A DNA stretch of 15,489 nucleotides, taken from positions 1 to 15,489 of the forward strand of contig JBATTK010000178.1 of assembly GCA_049670505.1 (NCBI GenBank), given 5' to 3'. Source of the stretch: JBATTK01 sp049670505 (GTDB taxonomy: Bacteria; Bacteroidota; Bacteroidia; Flavobacteriales; Flavobacteriaceae). Below the pieces are notes generated by a model that was not told the DNA's origin, made no database searches, and worked only from the letters and a program-made list of their open reading frames with translations. A program made the translations under genes and the position numbers. Below, piece by piece: positions 14,401 through 15,489 of the stretch (position 1 is the stretch's first letter; every line of letters starts with the position of its first letter).

Positions 14401-15489
14401 ACTAACAAATATTGGCTGTTCCGCCGGAACAGTGGAGCTTACACGTACCGGAGGTCAGGGAAATCCCGACTTCCTATACGCCATATGGAGTAAAAATGGA
14501 GTAGACCTTTATCCTTCCATAAACGATATTCCTGCATCTACCTACCAAGTAGATACTACATTCAATTTTGGATGGCGGGATGAAGACGGAGATGGTACGG
14601 ATGAATACTTTCCGGGAGAGGATGGCGATTATATTTTTGTGGTGCTAGACGCCAATAACTGTTCCGCTTTTTCGAATGTAGCTACCGTACAAGATCTGGG
14701 AGCATTGACCATTGCCAGTATAGACCAGACACAACCCTCCTGTAGTGGATTTAATGATGGTGCCATCACCATCAATACCACAGGGGGTATCGGTAATTTT
14801 CAATATAGTATTGACAATGGAGTGTCTTATCAAGGTACGCCCGATTTTGTAAATCTGTCTGCCGGCAATTATACTGTTAGGGTATTGGACGAATCCGGTT
14901 GTGATGTAACCCAAGCGGTTAGCTTAAACGCACCTTTCCCCTTGAGCGCTGCCGTGGGTGTTTCCAGAGACGTAAGCTGTAACCCTGCTGCAGGAGCGGA
15001 CGTAAGGGTAACCAATGTAGTGGGTGGAACCTCACCTTATGAATACAGTTTTGACGGGGGTAGCAATTTCGGTACTTCCAGCACAGCTTCTTTGGCTCCG
15101 GGAACTTATAATGTAATTGTAAGGGATGACAACGATTGTACATTTCCTATGTCCGTTACGGTAGAGGACTTACCCATTGCGCCGATAGTAACCCTGACCC
15201 CAACCGTAGACTATGGTTGTGATGGGACGGGCGATATTACCATGAGTCCGGATATTGCTACCTATGACTATACCTATGAATTGAATGGAACGCCCAACAC
15301 GCCACCAACTAGCAATACATTTACAGGCCTTGTTCCCGGTACATATACATTGACCACCAATTACCAATCACAGACGCCGCCGACACCTAGTATCTTGTTG
15401 GTCGAAGATTTTGGATATGGAGAAACCGTACCGAGTCCGCCAGGTTCCACAGCAGATTACTTTTATGAAAACCAAGCAGACGATGTTAC
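11474..15489 (+). CDS. Giant SprB-like surface adhesin, N-terminal 1338 residues (open at window end)
   Basis: Open without a stop to the window end. Signal peptide MKPTLLTRKTHILFFVLVIGCLFASNA, cut near NAQ. A beta-rich head (about 30-395) has GGNIEIRGDIIFVGN, QVRYAGLYWAGTYP and SAGWVMVIIYENPN...STFDGYAG, a pattern I have seen in bacterial surface proteins. Then a DUF11-like domain (about 398-550, ILEKRVEDIAGND...LSFRNLGND), an Ig-like domain with a calcium-loop motif (D602 DNGNGQID A T D613), and from about residue 785 an array of SprB-like modules marked by a leading cysteine. The last residues (LLVEDFGYGE...YFYENQADD) begin a new domain. SprB-type adhesins are exported by T9SS, carried along the cell surface and mediate gliding or attachment; a type B sorting domain is predicted at the unseen C-terminus. 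The ATG overlaps the stop of the PorP/SprF gene, which fits a client-adaptor pair. Ligand unknown. Confidence 0.88.
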   Translation, partial: MKPTLLTRKTHILFFVLVIGCLFASNAQEYVPFTPRLTGGNIEIRGDIIFVGNNILNRASQANPAEANTPYNGTANNNSLWMEYIDIDSDPTTFSSSSAELNIADPACSQVRYAGLYWAGTYPNERSTDGSAQFSGTPRIEEWNEIKFKVPGGNYVDLIADNNADPAGEEDDIIMNGYQPLNPTVFAKDGPVICYKDITNLVRSNTNPNGEYTAANVRATRGRRNGSSSAGWVMVIIYENPNESGKFISTFDGYAGLSGSVGAVDVDVDGFRTLPDPFPVRARIGVAALEGDRGINNDRFFIRADMNAASSFTNLSTGLNPSNNFFNSTITTNGSEVPTRTPYGTNTLGTDLDLFNLNNPNETVLPNDESGATLRFTSSGDGYGPFLATFSVEIIEPNIILEKRVEDIAGNDITGLGVNLGQTLDYVLSFRNLGNDDATGRDPMSTDPYQRNYTIRDLLPANVTIDELNITTPPGVVYTYDSVANEITFAIPDNLIEIGDPTSSIRMRVQVAQNCFDFVDACSDLIENLAYSTYAGVINSAVITDDPSVSDFDNCGFVTPGATNFLLDDLANCNFNRRVELCGDNVLLDAGDNFDGYLWVQDDNGNGQIDATDTVMNDGDPDGDPSTLLVDDIGVYIVNKQVADPCKDFNEIITVERFGTTQTNPIIELFNARNNDADPDNDVQGEIVQCSVDGDLLPKIFLCGLNDSELLEVNITDAQSINWEQLDEASCASSGDDCANKNGSCTWNNVANGNNFTASTAGKYRLSINYQNGCVSRFYFNVFQNTLDIQYNTTNIVCATPGNITITNLGNGYGYQLYDVANSTVLVPYSANNGPNFTITNNGAYRVDIVQLDTTTGDPIPGACEFSTEDIGILRRDLQVDLIPTPANCNTLGSINIEALNVDPNYSYELWLDDGTPGVPNGTQIDTETAQSDNDFTFDNLNPEDYIIVTRTDDGCEDIQSVTVGRIPDPTLTALTLTNIGCSAGTVELTRTGGQGNPDFLYAIWSKNGVDLYPSINDIPASTYQVDTTFNFGWRDEDGDGTDEYFPGEDGDYIFVVLDANNCSAFSNVATVQDLGALTIASIDQTQPSCSGFNDGAITINTTGGIGNFQYSIDNGVSYQGTPDFVNLSAGNYTVRVLDESGCDVTQAVSLNAPFPLSAAVGVSRDVSCNPAAGADVRVTNVVGGTSPYEYSFDGGSNFGTSSTASLAPGTYNVIVRDDNDCTFPMSVTVEDLPIAPIVTLTPTVDYGCDGTGDITMSPDIATYDYTYELNGTPNTPPTSNTFTGLVPGTYTLTTNYQSQTPPTPSILLVEDFGYGETVPSPPGSTADYFYENQADDV
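13277..13312 (+). other. EF-hand/dockerin-like calcium loop in the adhesin
   Basis: Residues 602-613 read D-D-N-G-N-G-Q-I-D-A-T-D, an exact fit to the 12-residue calcium loop with ligands at positions 1, 3, 5, 9 and 12, glycine at 6 and isoleucine at 8. It sits in a strand-turn of an Ig-like module and is followed by D-rich sequence (NDGDPDGDP). Confidence 0.55.
13838..15489 (+). repeat. SprB-like repeat array (about 80-110 aa units, continues past window)
   Basis: Leading cysteines at residues 798, 889, 982, 1090, 1169 and 1249 give spacings of 91, 93, 108, 79 and 80. The best units read PSCSGFNDGAITI...FQYSIDNG...LSAGNYTVRVLDESGCDVT and VSCNPAAGADVRV...YEYSFDGG...LAPGTYNVIVRDDNDCTF, close to the SprB repeat. 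The earlier units are more divergent and longer. Boundaries are approximate. Confidence 0.75.

Noticed and set aside
13838..15489. Possible CRISPR or DNA tandem repeat array in the right end
   Set aside because: Periodicity is at the protein level (SprB-like modules of 80-110 residues); no short identical DNA repeats with spacers are present.
1..15489. Defence system, prophage or biosynthetic cluster
   Set aside because: No integrase, nuclease/helicase defence genes, phage structural genes or NRPS/PKS domains are visible on either strand; the accessory content is a surface-secretion cassette.

Overview
The window is chromosomal DNA from a member of the Bacteroidota, most likely a marine-type Flavobacteriaceae. 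The evidence is a DUF4175-family protein, a GlnRS plus GluRS pair, -7 boxes of the Bacteroidetes type (TAnnTTTG) without clear Shine-Dalgarno sequences, and above all type IX secretion system (T9SS) hallmarks: a PorP/SprF protein, a T9SS type B (gliding-motility-type) C-terminal sorting domain, and SprB-like repeats. Genus cannot be fixed from sequence alone.

Left part (1-6700), mostly housekeeping. A truncated DUF4175-family membrane protein reads leftward off the window edge from a TTG start. Diverging from it is an AlkB-type integral-membrane di-iron monooxygenase with all its histidine boxes. Then come gltX (GluRS), a 660-bp non-coding gap, a stomatin-like SPFH/Band 7 protein that ends in a very clear intrinsic terminator, and glnS (GlnRS) on the opposite strand. 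The non-coding gap holds a 286-bp MITE-like unit (3177-3462) with 17-bp terminal inverted repeats (16/17 matching) and two perfect internal hairpins. The TA-rich 6 bp at its ends could be a target duplication.

Right part (6800-15489), surface and secretion. Three co-directional, tightly packed genes look like one operon: (i) a 754-aa secreted protein with about six Ig-like modules and a divergent type B sorting domain; (ii) a 750-aa PorP/SprF protein whose beta-barrel part is followed by a coiled coil, a polar linker and two SPOR-like domains; (iii) the first 1338 codons of a giant SprB-like adhesin, still open at the window end. Gaps are 6 bp between (i) and (ii) and a TAATG stop/start overlap between (ii) and (iii).

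The likely logic is a client-plus-cognate-adaptor cassette: the PorP/SprF protein would assist T9SS export or surface docking of the two neighbouring surface proteins, while its SPOR pair would hold it on peptidoglycan. This tethered PorP/SprF architecture is the most interesting thing in the window. There are no tRNA, rRNA, CRISPR, phage or defence genes that I can see.
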